This document shows, one piece after another, positions 41,723-52,854 of a DNA stretch of 64,000 nt; positions within the stretch are counted from its first letter, which is position 1; the number at the start of each line of letters is the position of its first letter. The translations under genes were made by a program, and so were the position numbers. This DNA comes from a virus, in IMG/VR virus record IMGVR_UViG_3300010391_001464, positions 26,145 to 90,144 of that record. One strand, given 5' to 3'. Under the pieces are notes generated by a model. The model searched no databases and had not been told where the DNA came from. It saw only the letters and a program-made list of their open reading frames with translations.

Positions 41723-42358
41723 ATGATTGTAGGAAAAACTATTTTAAATTTAGGTGCAGGAAAAAATCTACTTAAGACGAATGACTATCCAGACGGAACT
41801 ATATTTCAAGTAAATGTAGATTCAATTTATGCAAATGAAGAAGTTGAACATATAATTAATATTGAAAAAAAACATAGAAGTTTTGATTTAGATTCTAAAA
41901 TTTATAATAATTTAGGGAGTGTTATATTATATTCTAATTTAGATATATTTGAATTTTTAAATAAATATAAGGTTAGATTTAATTATATTATAATGCATAG
42001 ATTTCTAGAACATGTTTCAAGAAGTAATTTACAATATTTTTTATATCTTTTATCAACAGTTGTAAATTCTGGAGGAATAGTAGATATTATTGTTCCTGAT
42101 AATCATATTCTTTCGAGAAGACTGTTAGTAGAAGAACCCAATTCAAAAGATTGGGATGTTGAAGATACAATTCTTACAACTGAAATAGTAAATGAACCGA
42201 ATATGCCTCATGCTTCTATTTGGACGGTACCTAGGGCTTATAAATATATAGAATTAGAAGGGAGATTTAAGATATATAAAACTGAAACTCCATATATATT
42301 TGATGGTCGAAATATTTATAGGAGAGTATTGGCAATAAGAGAAGATAAAATAAAATAG
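41723..42358 (+). CDS. Methyltransferase-like protein
   Basis: 211 residues. TILNLGAGKNLLKT is a class I SAM-binding motif I; DSIYANEE, a possible acidic motif II; FNYIIMHRFLEHVSRSNLQYFLYLLSTVVNSGGIVDIIVPD resembles the motif IV-post-I region of class I methyltransferases. Substrate unknown. AGAAAGG before ATG; TAG stop. Confidence 0.65.
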   Translation: MIVGKTILNLGAGKNLLKTNDYPDGTIFQVNVDSIYANEEVEHIINIEKKHRSFDLDSKIYNNLGSVILYSNLDIFEFLNKYKVRFNYIIMHRFLEHVSRSNLQYFLYLLSTVVNSGGIVDIIVPDNHILSRRLLVEEPNSKDWDVEDTILTTEIVNEPNMPHASIWTVPRAYKYIELEGRFKIYKTETPYIFDGRNIYRRVLAIREDKIK

Positions 42359-42395
42359 GAACTCTTATGAGAAAAAAGAAAAGAGGAGATTTAAT

Positions 42396-43309
42396 ATGTC
42401 TTTTAAAGATAGACATTTAGAAATGGGACTTGTAGAAGTCCTAGAAGGCACTTATCAATATTCTGATAAGTATAGTCAAGTTCAGTATAAAGAGCTAGAA
42501 ACTAAAGAAGATCATTTATCGATCCCTGCTCTTGGAGTTTTTACTGCTAAACCAGAAAGTGAAATAGTAAACAGTGTTACAACATGGAGATTTTGCGGTA
42601 TAGTATCAGATGATTATAAATTTACTGGTAATGAAAAAGAAATTAATCTATTAAGAAATTCTATAGGAGATGCATTATTTAAAGAATCTTCTTTTGTTAA
42701 TCTACCAGCAAGAACTCAAATAAGATGTGAACTAGTTATTTCTAATAATAATAGTATTAGAAATGTTGGAGACATTTATCCACAAGTAGTTTTAGAAAAT
42801 AACTATAATGGAAAAAAGAAAATAAAAATTTCATTTGGTTTAATGATTGAAGATGGATCAAGAAGTATCTTAAGTTTCTCATTCAAAAATAAACTTATAA
42901 CATTAAGTCAGATACATATCAATTCATCAAAAACTAGATCTAGTGAAGTAGGTAGTTATGTTCAAATTTTTAACCAAAATGTATCTCAATTAATTTCTGA
43001 GAATTATAATAAAAGATTAACAGAAGTTGATATATTTAATACTCTAGATTTAATCGAAAGGATTGGTAAAAGAAAAAGAGAATCTGTTTCAGCTATTTTA
43101 ACTGAGATGAAAAGTGAAAATAAAAATCCAGTTACTTCTTGGGAGTTATTTTAGCTATTTCTAAATATTCTACATTAGAAAAAAATTTAAATATAAAGAC
43201 ATATCTTGAAGATGCTGCTGAAAGAGTATTAGTAGTTCCGGCCCAAATGATTAATATGGTAAAAAAGTTAGAGTTAATGCATGGAGTAGGAATTGTTGAT
43301 ATCAAATAA
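42396..43309 (+). CDS. DUF932-like phage protein (frame broken at 43149)
   Basis: The main frame (252 residues) has ALGVFTAKPES, CELVISNNNSIRNVGDIYPQVVLENNYNGKKKIKISFGL, similar in outline to DUF932 phage/plasmid proteins. It stops at TAG 43152-43154, and one more T in TTTT (43149-43152) continues it as LAISKYSTLEKNLNIKTYLEDAAERVLVVPAQMINMVKKLELMHGVGIVDIK to 43309. Joined length ~304. Possibly a single-strand DNA-related protein; uncertain. Confidence 0.6.
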
Positions 43310-43445
43310 TAATTTTTCTCTTAGAACAATGGTAAGAGAATTATATAGAATTAATCCATGTAATTTATGTTTAGTTAAATCAGTATATAGTAAAGGTTGT
43401 GACGAAATTAAATATTTGCTATTAAAAAAATTAATGAAAGAATAA
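43296..43445 (+). CDS. Small Cys-containing protein
   Basis: 49 residues from TTG 43296 (GGAGTAGGA upstream) or 39 from ATG 43329: MVRELYRINPCNLCLVKSVYSKGC. It overlaps the end of the DUF932-like gene and precedes a strong terminator. Confidence 0.5.
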   Translation: MISNNNFSLRTMVRELYRINPCNLCLVKSVYSKGCDEIKYLLLKKLMKE

Positions 43446-43450
43446 AAAAA

Positions 43451-43478
43451 GAGAGAATATATATTCTCTCTTTTTTTT
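43451..43478 (+). terminator. Rho-independent terminator
   Basis: GAGAGAATAT/ATATTCTCTC perfect hairpin followed by eight T. It separates the accessory region from the virion genes. Confidence 0.92.
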
Positions 43479-43521
43479 GTTTCTAATATATTAGAACAAA
43501 AATAAAAAGGAGAACTTAATA

Positions 43522-44793
43522 ATGCCTGATAGTTTTGACAGTAGGTATAGTACTTCAAGATCATATAATTTTAAAGTTACTATTGGTAATCTGGACTATT
43601 CTGGAGATTTAACAAATCTTAAAATTATATCATCTATATCTAGACCTTATCAAGTATTTGAATTAACCTTTTTATTAGATCCTACTGACGTTATTATTGC
43701 AGACAAAGATGGAAACGGATTATTTGGTCAGAAAACTATTAATCTATCTACAATACTAATAGGACAAGATGAAGTTGAAAAAGAAAGTATAGATTATGAG
43801 TTAGTTTGTATAGGAGTTTTACAAACTAAACTCCCAATTAGACCATTATTTGGAGAAGATAAAAAGGGTACTGAAAAAGAGAGAGCTGCTTATAGGTTTA
43901 CAGGAGTTCCTAAAGAAGCATTCAAAACAATGAATACATTTGTAAATAAAACATATTTTGGAAAAAATATGAAAGAAATTCTTACAGATTTATTAGAGAA
44001 TATTGCTGGACTAAGTAAAGATAATTATTATTTTGATGAAGAATATATTAACTCAAATACATTTGAACAAGTCATTTTACCTCCTACTACTTTAAATAAT
44101 ACTTTAAAATATTTAGATGAAACATTTGGTATTTATAGTGGTCCACTTTGTTATTTTTGTGACTTTGAAAATATAACATATATATTAAATTTAGCCACAT
44201 GGGTAAATCTATCTCCTGCTTTCACTATATATCATTTAGCAACAGACTCAGATGAATCAGTTGATCTGCAAAAAAAGACATTAGATGGAGAACATTTTAT
44301 ATCATATTCCCCTATAAGAAGTGATTATGCGGGAAATACCAAATTTGCAGTTCTTTCTAAAAATCCTACTTTTATATTAAAACCTTCTGATGATTTATAT
44401 TTGAAAGTCGAAAAGGATCTAACAAATATATGTTCAAAAAATGGAATAATATATAAATCAGATTATATTTTTTTAGATCCAACTGTAGAACAAAGAAAAA
44501 GATATTTTACTGAATTTACTGGGTATGAAAAAGATGATACAATGGTAATTTCTTATCTTAGTTCTGAAATAGCAAATCTTACATATACATCTGTTGATCT
44601 TTCTGGGAATTTACCATTAGATAAATTATTTGATGTTGGAAATTCTGTTAAACTAGAAACTCAGACAGTTCAATATCAGGGAGTATCAGGAAATTATATA
44701 TTACATTCAACTGAAATAAGTTTTATTAAAAAAGCAGAATGGGATTCTTTAGCAACAGTTAATTTAATCAGAACTAATAAATTAATAAATTAA
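43522..44793 (+). CDS. Baseplate hub-like tail protein
   Basis: 423 residues, beta-rich. The order YNFKVTIGNLDYSGDLTNLKI ... IYELV...AYRFTGVPKEAFKTMNTFVNKTYFGKNMKEILTDLLENI ... LPPTTLNNTLKYLDETFG resembles gp27/gpD-type tail hub proteins (beta-barrel domains with an 'IL..L' helix). Family placement is by pattern, not firm. First virion gene after a strong terminator; AAGGAG before ATG. Confidence 0.55.
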   Translation: MPDSFDSRYSTSRSYNFKVTIGNLDYSGDLTNLKIISSISRPYQVFELTFLLDPTDVIIADKDGNGLFGQKTINLSTILIGQDEVEKESIDYELVCIGVLQTKLPIRPLFGEDKKGTEKERAAYRFTGVPKEAFKTMNTFVNKTYFGKNMKEILTDLLENIAGLSKDNYYFDEEYINSNTFEQVILPPTTLNNTLKYLDETFGIYSGPLCYFCDFENITYILNLATWVNLSPAFTIYHLATDSDESVDLQKKTLDGEHFISYSPIRSDYAGNTKFAVLSKNPTFILKPSDDLYLKVEKDLTNICSKNGIIYKSDYIFLDPTVEQRKRYFTEFTGYEKDDTMVISYLSSEIANLTYTSVDLSGNLPLDKLFDVGNSVKLETQTVQYQGVSGNYILHSTEISFIKKAEWDSLATVNLIRTNKLIN

Positions 44794-45059
44794 TAGAAAC
44801 AAAAAAATTAGAACAATAAACTGAGCGCTGACTCATTAGAGTCACACGCTCTAATAATATAAAAAAGGTGAGTCTTTTTTACTACAAAAATCATTCTCTA
44901 TGGTCGTTACTTTGTTTATAGCATCACCTCCTCTTTTTGTATTCTGAAAAGACAATGATGTTCGAGCTCTGGAGTTTGTTATATATTTCTGTTCGCTAAC
45001 CTCCAATGGTAGCAATTGCAACCCCCCTTCCTTTCTGGTAGATTTTCTACGGTCCTATG
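44794..45059. other. Intergenic region with hairpins between convergent genes
   Basis: Between the rightward hub-like gene and the leftward zinc protein. GAGCG-C-TGACTC (44823-44834) pairs with GAGTCA-CA-CGCTC (44839-44851); AAAAAAGGTGAGTCTTTTTT follows. These could be a bidirectional terminator. On the minus strand AGAGGAGGTGATGC near 44925 looks like a ribosome site, but the ORF it leads to is ATG-CTA-TAA with too short spacing. A 29-codon minus ORF (44899 to ~44813) is possible but unsupported. Confidence 0.5.
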
Positions 45060-45503
45060 TTATACAACAATACAGAGGTCATAGATCCAGTCTAGTTGAA
45101 TATCATTGTTGGGTTTTTTCCTAAATTTCTTTCTAGTATTAAATTTAGATTTTTTCTGCAACTCAATTTCCGACTCCAAAAAATGCAGTAATTCGATTCT
45201 TCTAGAGTCCATCGGATTTCCTCCGACATAGTTCTTTCGTCCCTGACGGATTTTACTTCTCTTTCCAATTTGAATAGATCCCTTGTAAGCTACCAACTGC
45301 TTACATAGAAGACATTCCCCAAATGAGAAAGTTCTACTAATCGCTTCTGTGAATAGGAGCTGAACTGGTGACTTTTTACATGCTGGGCAAATATTTTCAG
45401 TTCCTACTTCCCATGATGTATGTGTAAAGATAATGTGTAATTTTTTTAAATCATCTTTAACATGACCACATTCAGCTATTTTATACATTAGTTTCCCACT
45501 CAT
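45060..45503 (-). CDS. Zinc-finger protein, leftward
   Basis: 147 residues with four zinc-type pairs: AECGHVKDD, CPACKKSP, CLLCKQL, and a basic C-terminus (KFNTRKKFRKK). It could be a transcription or packaging regulator. GGAGG lies upstream in the leader (minus strand), preceded by a copy of the promoter motif. It is the only leftward gene in this stretch. Confidence 0.65.
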   Translation of the reverse strand: MSGKLMYKIAECGHVKDDLKKLHIIFTHTSWEVGTENICPACKKSPVQLLFTEAISRTFSFGECLLCKQLVAYKGSIQIGKRSKIRQGRKNYVGGNPMDSRRIELLHFLESEIELQKKSKFNTRKKFRKKPNNDIQLDWIYDLCIVV

Positions 45504-45605
45504 AATTTTAATATATTACCACCTCCAATATAAAAAATTGAACTTTGGCATACTCCTTTCTTTTTCTAGATTTTATACCATATTAAAACGACTTCCTCTA
45601 CTTAG

Positions 45606-45624
45606 TTATTAATATATATAGATT
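45606..45624 (-). promoter_or_regulatory. Candidate phage promoter, CTATATATATTAAT copy 3 (minus strand)
   Basis: Reverse complement reads AATCTATATATATTAATAAC, containing the same 14-mer as the plus-strand copies. It is ~100 bases upstream of the leftward zinc-finger gene, so motif orientation agrees with transcription. Confidence 0.6.
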
Positions 45625-45693
45625 TTAGAAAGAAACAATAATAAAAACTGGTAGAACAAATAATAAATTTAATTAAATTTAGGAGTTAAATTC

Positions 45694-47357
45694 ATGTCAA
45701 ATGTATTAAAAGCGAAGACTGAGAAATATTTAGAAGAATTTTTAAGATGTAAAAATTACTTCTCTTATTTTTGTAGTAGGTATATTTATATCGAACTTCC
45801 AGGTGGAGATGTTCCGTTAATACCATATAATAAACAAACAGAACTTATTGAAGCTATAAATAGAGACCATTTTATCTTAGTTTTAAAATCTAGACAGATA
45901 GGAATATCTACTATAATACAAGCTTACTCCACATGGTTAACTATATTTAATGACAATGCTGTAATAGGTATTATATCAAAAGATGGTCCTGAGGCTACAA
46001 GTTTTGCTAGAAATATAGCAAACATGATAGATAAGCTTCCTACATGGATGAAACCTCCTGGTGGGTCGGCTGGTCCAGGATATAGAAAAAGGAGTGAACA
46101 AAGTTTTATTCTAACAAATGGTAGTAAGTGCTATGCTGCTACAGTAAACCCGAAAGCTCCAGCTAAGACTCTAAGAGGTAAATCAATAACATTTTTAATT
46201 ATAGATGAAGCCGCATTTATTGAACATTTAGATGAAGCATGGACTAGTATGATTCCATCACTTTCAACTAATCAAATGCATGCTAAAAAACAAAATGTTC
46301 CTTATGGAATCTTAGTACTTTCAACACCAAATAAAACAGTCGGTGTTGGATCCTGGTTTTTTAAAAAATATAAAGATTCTATAGCTGGAACAGAGATATT
46401 AAAACATTTTATTATCCATTGGAAAAAAATTCCTGAGTTAGCAAATGATCCAGATTGGTATAAAAGACAATGTCAATTATTTGATAATGATCCAAGAAAG
46501 ATTCAACAAGAATTAGAATTAAAATTTGTCGCAACATCTGGAACATTTTTTGATGAAAGAATATGTACTATATTACAAGAAAATACAACAGAACCTATTG
46601 AAAAAGTAAAAATATTTAATGGAGAAATATGGAAATTTGCAGAACCTATTTTCAACAGGTATTATCTAATAGGAGTAGATACAGCAACTGAATATGGTGG
46701 TGATAGGTCTGCTATAACTATATGGGACTTTCATACTCTTGAACAAGTATGGGAATATCAAGGTAAATGTGAAATTAAAAACTTTATTAAAATAGTTGAT
46801 TTTGCTGTATCATCTTATCCTGGTTTATGTATTATTGAAAGAAATAGCTATGGAGAACAGGTTGCTAAACATGTAAGAGATTCTGAATTTGCACATATGT
46901 TATATAAAGAGAAGACTGGTAAAGATGGAAGTATATTAAAACCAGGTATTGGAACTACATTAAAGACAAGACCGCTTATAATAGAATCATTACATAATTA
47001 TGTAACTCAATTTCCAGAATGTATTAAATCTAAACGTCTTGTATTAGAGTTAATAGGATTAGTTGAAAAACATAATGGAAGAGTCGAAGCCGAAACTGGA
47101 TCTACTGACGACTTAGTTTTAGTGCTGCCATATCTTTTTATGTAAGAAAATATGATGCTCCATTAGTATTAAGTCAACCAGAAGAATTTAGTAGTAGTTT
47201 TAAAGATATTATTAATATGAATGATGATATGAAAAGAGTTATAAATATGGGAGAAGGGGGCTCTTTAATAATGAAACAATTAAAAGATCATTCAAATAAA
47301 AATATTGAAAAACAAGTATATATAGATATGTTTTCTGCAATATATAACAGGAAGTAG
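45694..47357 (+). CDS. Terminase large subunit (frame broken at 47117)
   Basis: T4 gp17-like packaging ATPase-nuclease. Walker A-type loop SRQIGIST (66-73), Walker B FLIIDEAAF (~170), coupling motif LSTPN, and nuclease YLIGVDTATEYGGDRSAITIWD. The ORF stops at 47143-47145 after STDDLVLVLPYLFM; one more T in GTTTTA (47117-47120) restores ...FSAAISFYVRKYDAPLV... and a C-terminus ending with TAG at 47357 (~554 residues). AGGAG before ATG. The break in an essential gene argues for sequence error. Confidence 0.9.
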
Positions 47358-47373
47358 AGAGGATAGCTTATAC

Positions 47374-48271
47374 ATGGATGAAAAATATTTAAAGGAGTTA
47401 TTTGCATTACCAATAGGATTAAAGAAAGCAATAACTATAGACGATGAAGTATTATATACATCTGATAATTTAAAAGAAAAATTAAAAGTTGCTCTAGTTA
47501 AAGCTGATTTAACTAAATCTTCATCTATATCTATATCTAAAATGATAGAAAAAGATATGATAGTACCTTGTTTTTATAATAAAAAATTATAGATTTAATA
47601 AAATTTAAAATTTATGAAAAAAATGGTCCTAAAAAATTTGCATATGGTTTTTATTCTTTAAATACTAGAAAAATTATTCTTATTTTAGATAATATATATC
47701 ATTTGGATATGTATCAAATAATTGGATTGGTCTTTTAGTTATACATGAATTAATGCATAAAGCATGTCATGAATTAGGATCTAAATTTTTTAGTATTTTT
47801 AAAACAGAATTATTAGAATATTATATTAATGTTTTTTCCACTTTTTTTAATATAGAAAAAAATAAAGACTTTATAGAAAAAACTGAAGGTATTTATAATT
47901 TTTTATGTAAGTTAGAAATGTCAAAAAAAGAATATTCTTTAAAACAAGTAGTAGATAAATACACTAATTATTTTAATTCTATATCACAATACAGTAAGTT
48001 CAAAAGTACAACTACTAAAAATAAAATAGATTTATATAACACAGCTTTAATAACATTTTTTAAAGATCCAATAAAGTATAGAAATTCATCAATTTTTAAT
48101 GAATTTAAAGATGCTCTTAATAGTGGTTATAGTACTATTATATCTGGGAGTCCTGATTTAAATACTTTACATATACAAGAAGCATTTGTACCATCTGAAG
48201 TTATTTCTATTATATCTGAACATATAAAATCTGATAAATTTGATAAAGTTATTAAAATGATAAGTAAATAA
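47374..48271 (+). CDS. Putative HExxH protein in the virion cluster (two frame breaks)
   Basis: Three reading-frame pieces join if one A is added at 47581-47586 and one T at 47702-47704. The joined ~300-residue protein has VIHELMHKACHELG, an HExxH zinc-protease signature, about residue 125, and a helical C-terminal half. Position between terminase and tape measure suggests a virion or assembly protein, possibly a protease or cell-wall enzyme. The zinc reading is plausible but not proven. Confidence 0.55.
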
Positions 48272-48283
48272 AGGAGTTAAAAT

Positions 48284-51200
48284 ATGGCTGGAGAAGATTT
48301 TGATATTATGGATGAAGGAGTAGGTGAGATCAATCCAAATAATGTAAGCAGTGTAACCTCTAAACTAACTCAAGTAGAACTTAAAGCTAGAAAACAAATA
48401 TTAGCACATAAAAGATTAGCTAACGATCAAGCTGGTACTATTTCTGCATTTAGAGTTGCAATAGATCAGTTAAATAAATTAATGGTCCAAATTGGTCAAT
48501 CTTCAAGAAATATGGCGGTTAGTACAGCAAGATTTACTAGAGATAGCATGAGAGATTTTAGACAAACTATGAGTCAGGAATTTAATGTAAATAAACCTAA
48601 TCTAGTAGTATGTCAATATCTAAAGTAATGGGTCCAATAGTAGGATTTGTTGCTGCTAAATTTGTAGAATCTGGTGTCGTTCAAAATGCACTAAATAAAG
48701 TTAAACAAAAAATGGGCGATACTTTTGAAAATTTAAAAGAGAGATATAAAGAAAGAAAAGAGAATAAAAGAAGAAATATTGAAAGATTGATTGAAGAAGG
48801 GAATAAGGGCAAAGTTCCGAGATTAGCAGCAGGCGGTATAATTAAAAGAGATACTTTTGCTAGAGTACATAGTGGAGAAGCTGTAGTACCAGTTAATAAA
48901 CTTATAGCACCTTTAGAAAAAATCGCCAACTCATTTAGTGGTTCTGTTAAAGAAAAGAAAAAAGGAATGTTTGGAGATATAGGAGCTTCTGTTACAGGAA
49001 GCTATAAAGGATCTATATTCCAAAAAATGTTAGCAAATCTACAAGATATTAGAACTGGAATAGTAGGTCAAATGGGTACATTTAGAATTGTATTACATAA
49101 AATGTACATTGAAAATCCAATCTTTAGAAATGCTATTCGAGCTATAAGATTAGTAAATTTTGCATTTACCGCTCATAAAAAACTAATAGGATGGCTTTAC
49201 AGACCTAGAGGTGGATATATAAAAGACCTTCCTAAAAAGGGATCACCTCCAGAGCAAACTGCAGCAATATTAGGTTTAATGTATACTGGATTCATGACTA
49301 AATATGATCAAATTTTATTTTATTTAAAAACAATGTCTGGTGGAGCGAAAGCTCCAAAGCTAAAGGTTTAAAGGATTCAATTTATAATAGGATTAAGAAA
49401 GCAAAAGAAGTAGAAGGTTTAATGAATAAATTTAAGGTTATGTCTGGGTATAAATCAAATGTTAAAGAAGATATTAATAAACTTCAAAAAACAATGTTTT
49501 CTGTTTTTTCAGGGTTTATACCTAAACTTACAAAAGATCATATGGATAAAACTATATCTAAAAGATTTAATATAAATAAGAGTGTTAGAGAAAAACTGAA
49601 TGTTACTGTTCCTAAAAATTTAATTAAAGAAAAATTAAAATTACCTAGCAGATTTGATCTAGTTTCTAATTTAAGAAAAATGGATACTAGTTTAAAAGAA
49701 AAAAGAAATAAAAGAATTGAAGAAAGAAATTTATTAAAGGAACAAAAAAGAATAGAAAAGTCTAAAAAGAGGGAAGAAACTATAAATGCTATAAAAACTG
49801 GTACTATAATTAGTCTTTTAAAAAAGAGAAAAGAAGAAAAAAATTCTAAAGGTATATTAAATAAAACAGCTGGAGGGGTAAAATCATGGTTTGAAGAAAA
49901 AGCTAGAAAAAGAGAAGTAGAAAAAAGACAGAAACAAGTAAGTGAGTCTTTAATTAACGAAAGTAACTTATATAGAAAACAAATGGAAACAAGATTTAAA
50001 AGAGAAGAAATAGAAAGAAAGTTTAAAAGTTTTATAAGAGGAGAATATTTTAGAGACTGGAAAAATAGAACTAAGATATGGTGGAATAATAGAAGTAAAA
50101 CAGGAGATAGAAAAACATTAGCTCAAAAAATTAAATCTATATGGGAAAATAAAAAATTCAAGAAGAAACAAATTAGCTTATTAGAACGTGCTGCAAACGG
50201 AATTGAATCTATAAGAAATGATACTAAAAAAGGATTCATTAAAAAACTATTTTCTTATATTATGTTGGCCGGCGGTTTGTTAATTAGAGGAATTGCTAAG
50301 ATATTTACAACAGGTATTTGGAAGAGTATTACAGTTTTATTACCTATGTTAATAAAAGGATTTTTATTTAAGTATAAATTAATTCTTTCAGTAGGTAAAA
50401 AAATATTAGGTATAATACCATCATTTTTAAAATTTGCAAGACCGGCAATTGCTTTCTTATCTAAATTATTCTTAAGATTTGCAGGTGGTGCAGCTGGAGC
50501 GGCCTTATTAGGAATAGATGCCTTTAAGGGAACAAAAAAATCTAAAGAATGGGGTGTTTCAAAATCAATGGCTGGAATAGCTGGAGCTTTAGGTGGAACA
50601 AAGGGTTCATTTACTTCTGCAGGAGCTCTAGCCGGTGTGGCAAAAGGAGCTGCAATAGGAACTTTATTTGGACCAGGAGTCGGTACTGCAATAGGTGCAT
50701 TAATAGGTGGTTTATTAGGATTTATAGGCGGAGAAAAAATAGCTAAAGGTATGGATTGGTTATGGAGAAAAATTGGAAGAGTTGTAAGTTTTATAACTAA
50801 AGTTATTACATGGCCAATTAAAGCTTTATGGATCATTGGTAAAAAGTTTATTTCAAATATTAGTTTAGTATTTGGTGGTGTATTAAAGAATTTATGGAAA
50901 GTAACAAAGGATATATCTTCTATTATATGGACTATATTAAAACTCCCATTTAAAGCATTATGGTTTGTAGTAAAAGATTTAACATCTAATATATGGAAAA
51001 TGGTATCATCAATTTTTAAAGGTGATGTTGATAAGTTAAGCGAATCTATTTTAGATTTAATAGGATTTCCATTTAGAATGATCTTTAAATTAGGCGATGT
51101 AGTAATATCAAAAGTAAAATCATTATGGAAAGATAAAAATCCAGTAATAACTTCAATTAATAAAATTTGGAGAATTCTTACATTTATACCAATAACTATC

Positions 51201-51653
51201 ACATCTATAGTATCGGGAATTGTAAAATGGATTATGGAATCTGCTGTAGATTTATTACCTTCATCAATAGGAAATAGGATAAAAAATACGTCAGTTTTTA
51301 AAGATTCTATTTCATTTCTAGAAAGTTTAGCAAAAGGAAGTTTTGCAACAGAAATAATACATCCAACTTTAACATCTAATGATGTTGCTAATATGGAAAC
51401 AACAAAAAGTCTAACTATCGCTAAAGCTCAAGTTGGTGAAACCGCAAAACAAAATCAATCAGCCGCAGCTGCTATAAAAGAAACAAATGAAAAGCTTGCT
51501 GGCGCAATTGTAAATAGTACTATTATAATAAATAATTTTTTAGCTAATGTATCATCTACTGTAAGTAGTTCTATGGGCGGCGGTGGAGGAGGAGGATTTG
51601 AAAGACATAGGGACGAAGGAACATTAGATGTAGCTTCTGGAAAGATAAAGTAA
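48284..51653 (+). CDS. Tail tape-measure protein (two frame breaks)
   Basis: Three ORFs join if one A is added near 48599 and one at 49356-49358, giving ~1120 residues. Features: PRLAAGGIIKRDTFARVHSGEAVVPVN, a motif typical of tape-measure proteins; long Lys/Arg/Glu-rich helical stretches (~49.4-50.2 kb); a hydrophobic Gly/Ala-rich block (FAGGAAGAALLG ... GAAIGTLFGPGVGTAIGALIGGLLGFIGG) and several amphipathic segments; a Gly-run before the C-terminus. It sets tail length and may form the DNA channel in the host membrane. Confidence 0.8.
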
Positions 51654-51666
51654 AGGAGATATAAAT

Positions 51667-52854
51667 ATGATAGAGATACCAGAAATTATAGGGTTGCCGC
51701 CAAGTACATATGTAAGTGATGCTTTAATGGAAAATACATTTCCAGTTTTAGAAATAACTCCAGGAGTTCCATCTGGATCAAATAATCTTACATCATTTTC
51801 TTTTAAAGAAGATATAGATCAATATTTAAATATATTAAATTCATATGGTTTTAATAATAGTAGTGCATTAGAAGGATATTTAAAGATTGCTTTTATACCA
51901 GATAATTTCCCAACAGATACATTTTCTAATGAATATTCAGAAAATTTTCTTCAAAAAATGGGAGAAGTAGCATCTGATAGTATTGGTCAAATAGCTCAAA
52001 TGACTGGAAATAAAACTGCAACTGGAACAGCTCGTAGTTTTGCTAAAACATTGAGAGAGTCTGGTGTTGCTGGTGGTGATACAATAGGTAGTTTAGTGGA
52101 AGACTCTATAACTCAAATTGAAAATATGGAGAAAAATCTAAGTAGTAAAAAAGGTGCAGCTGGAGCACTCGGTGCTATAGGTAGTATGGCTAATAAACTT
52201 TTGGCTGGTGCTAGGATAGATTTCCCACAATTATGGAAGAATAGTTCTTATAGTCCATCATATTCTTTTACAGTAAGATTATATAATCCTAATCCTTCAA
52301 ATGATGAATCTACCGCCAAATTTATAGTTGGTCCATTAGCATCTATATTATTATTAGCATTACCTCATGCTGTAGATGCTGGTCTATACAGTTGGCCATT
52401 TATACATAAAATATCATGTCCTGGTCTTTTTATTTTAAATCCATGTTATGTAAATAGTATAAACATAATCAAAGGAGGAGATCAACAACAAGTAGCATGG
52501 AATCAAAGATTGTCAATAGTAGATATTAGAATTGATTTTTCTAGTTTATTTAATACAATGGTAGTAGAGAAGAACCCACAAACATCAAATCTTGGAAAGA
52601 GTAGACCCACATTAAAAACCTATTTAGATTCTCTAACTGACTACAGAACTATATGGGATATATATGAACCACCAAATGCATCATCTGAGGTAATAGAAAA
52701 TATTAAGTCTATAAATCCTTTAGGTGATATATTTAGTAAACCAGGTACATTAAGTACTCCACCTGATTATGTAAGTAAACCTTCTCCTAGAATATCAGAT
52801 ACTGAACAGGAGAACTTTGTTGAGTTAAAGAGTAAGCAACCTTCTATAGCTTAG
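51667..52854 (+). CDS. Baseplate/tube-associated structural protein
   Basis: 395 residues. A C-terminal domain with NSSYSPSYSFTVRLYNPNPS and HAVDAGLYSWPFIHKISCPGLFILNPCYV resembles tube-baseplate proteins of T4-like phages (gp48/gp54 context; from memory). A central Ala/Gly-rich part (KGAAGALGAIGSMANKLLAG) looks amphipathic. It follows the tape measure by 13 bases. It converges with the leftward gene ending at 52851 (4-base overlap). Confidence 0.55.
   Translation: MIEIPEIIGLPPSTYVSDALMENTFPVLEITPGVPSGSNNLTSFSFKEDIDQYLNILNSYGFNNSSALEGYLKIAFIPDNFPTDTFSNEYSENFLQKMGEVASDSIGQIAQMTGNKTATGTARSFAKTLRESGVAGGDTIGSLVEDSITQIENMEKNLSSKKGAAGALGAIGSMANKLLAGARIDFPQLWKNSSYSPSYSFTVRLYNPNPSNDESTAKFIVGPLASILLLALPHAVDAGLYSWPFIHKISCPGLFILNPCYVNSINIIKGGDQQQVAWNQRLSIVDIRIDFSSLFNTMVVEKNPQTSNLGKSRPTLKTYLDSLTDYRTIWDIYEPPNASSEVIENIKSINPLGDIFSKPGTLSTPPDYVSKPSPRISDTEQENFVELKSKQPSIA

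Noticed and set aside
18359-42358. Global reassignment of TAG as a sense codon
   Set aside because: Many genes end in TAG at the expected protein end with the next start adjacent (12813, 27660, 33049, 36221, 42358), so TAG works as stop.
44915-44930. Leftward ATG-CTA-TAA minigene after AGAGGAGG
   Set aside because: Only about two bases separate the ribosome site and ATG, too short for normal initiation.
50255-51202. A 315-codon leftward open frame opposite the tape-measure gene
   Set aside because: Antisense shadow of the hydrophobic tape-measure region; no ribosome site and composition follows the plus-strand gene.
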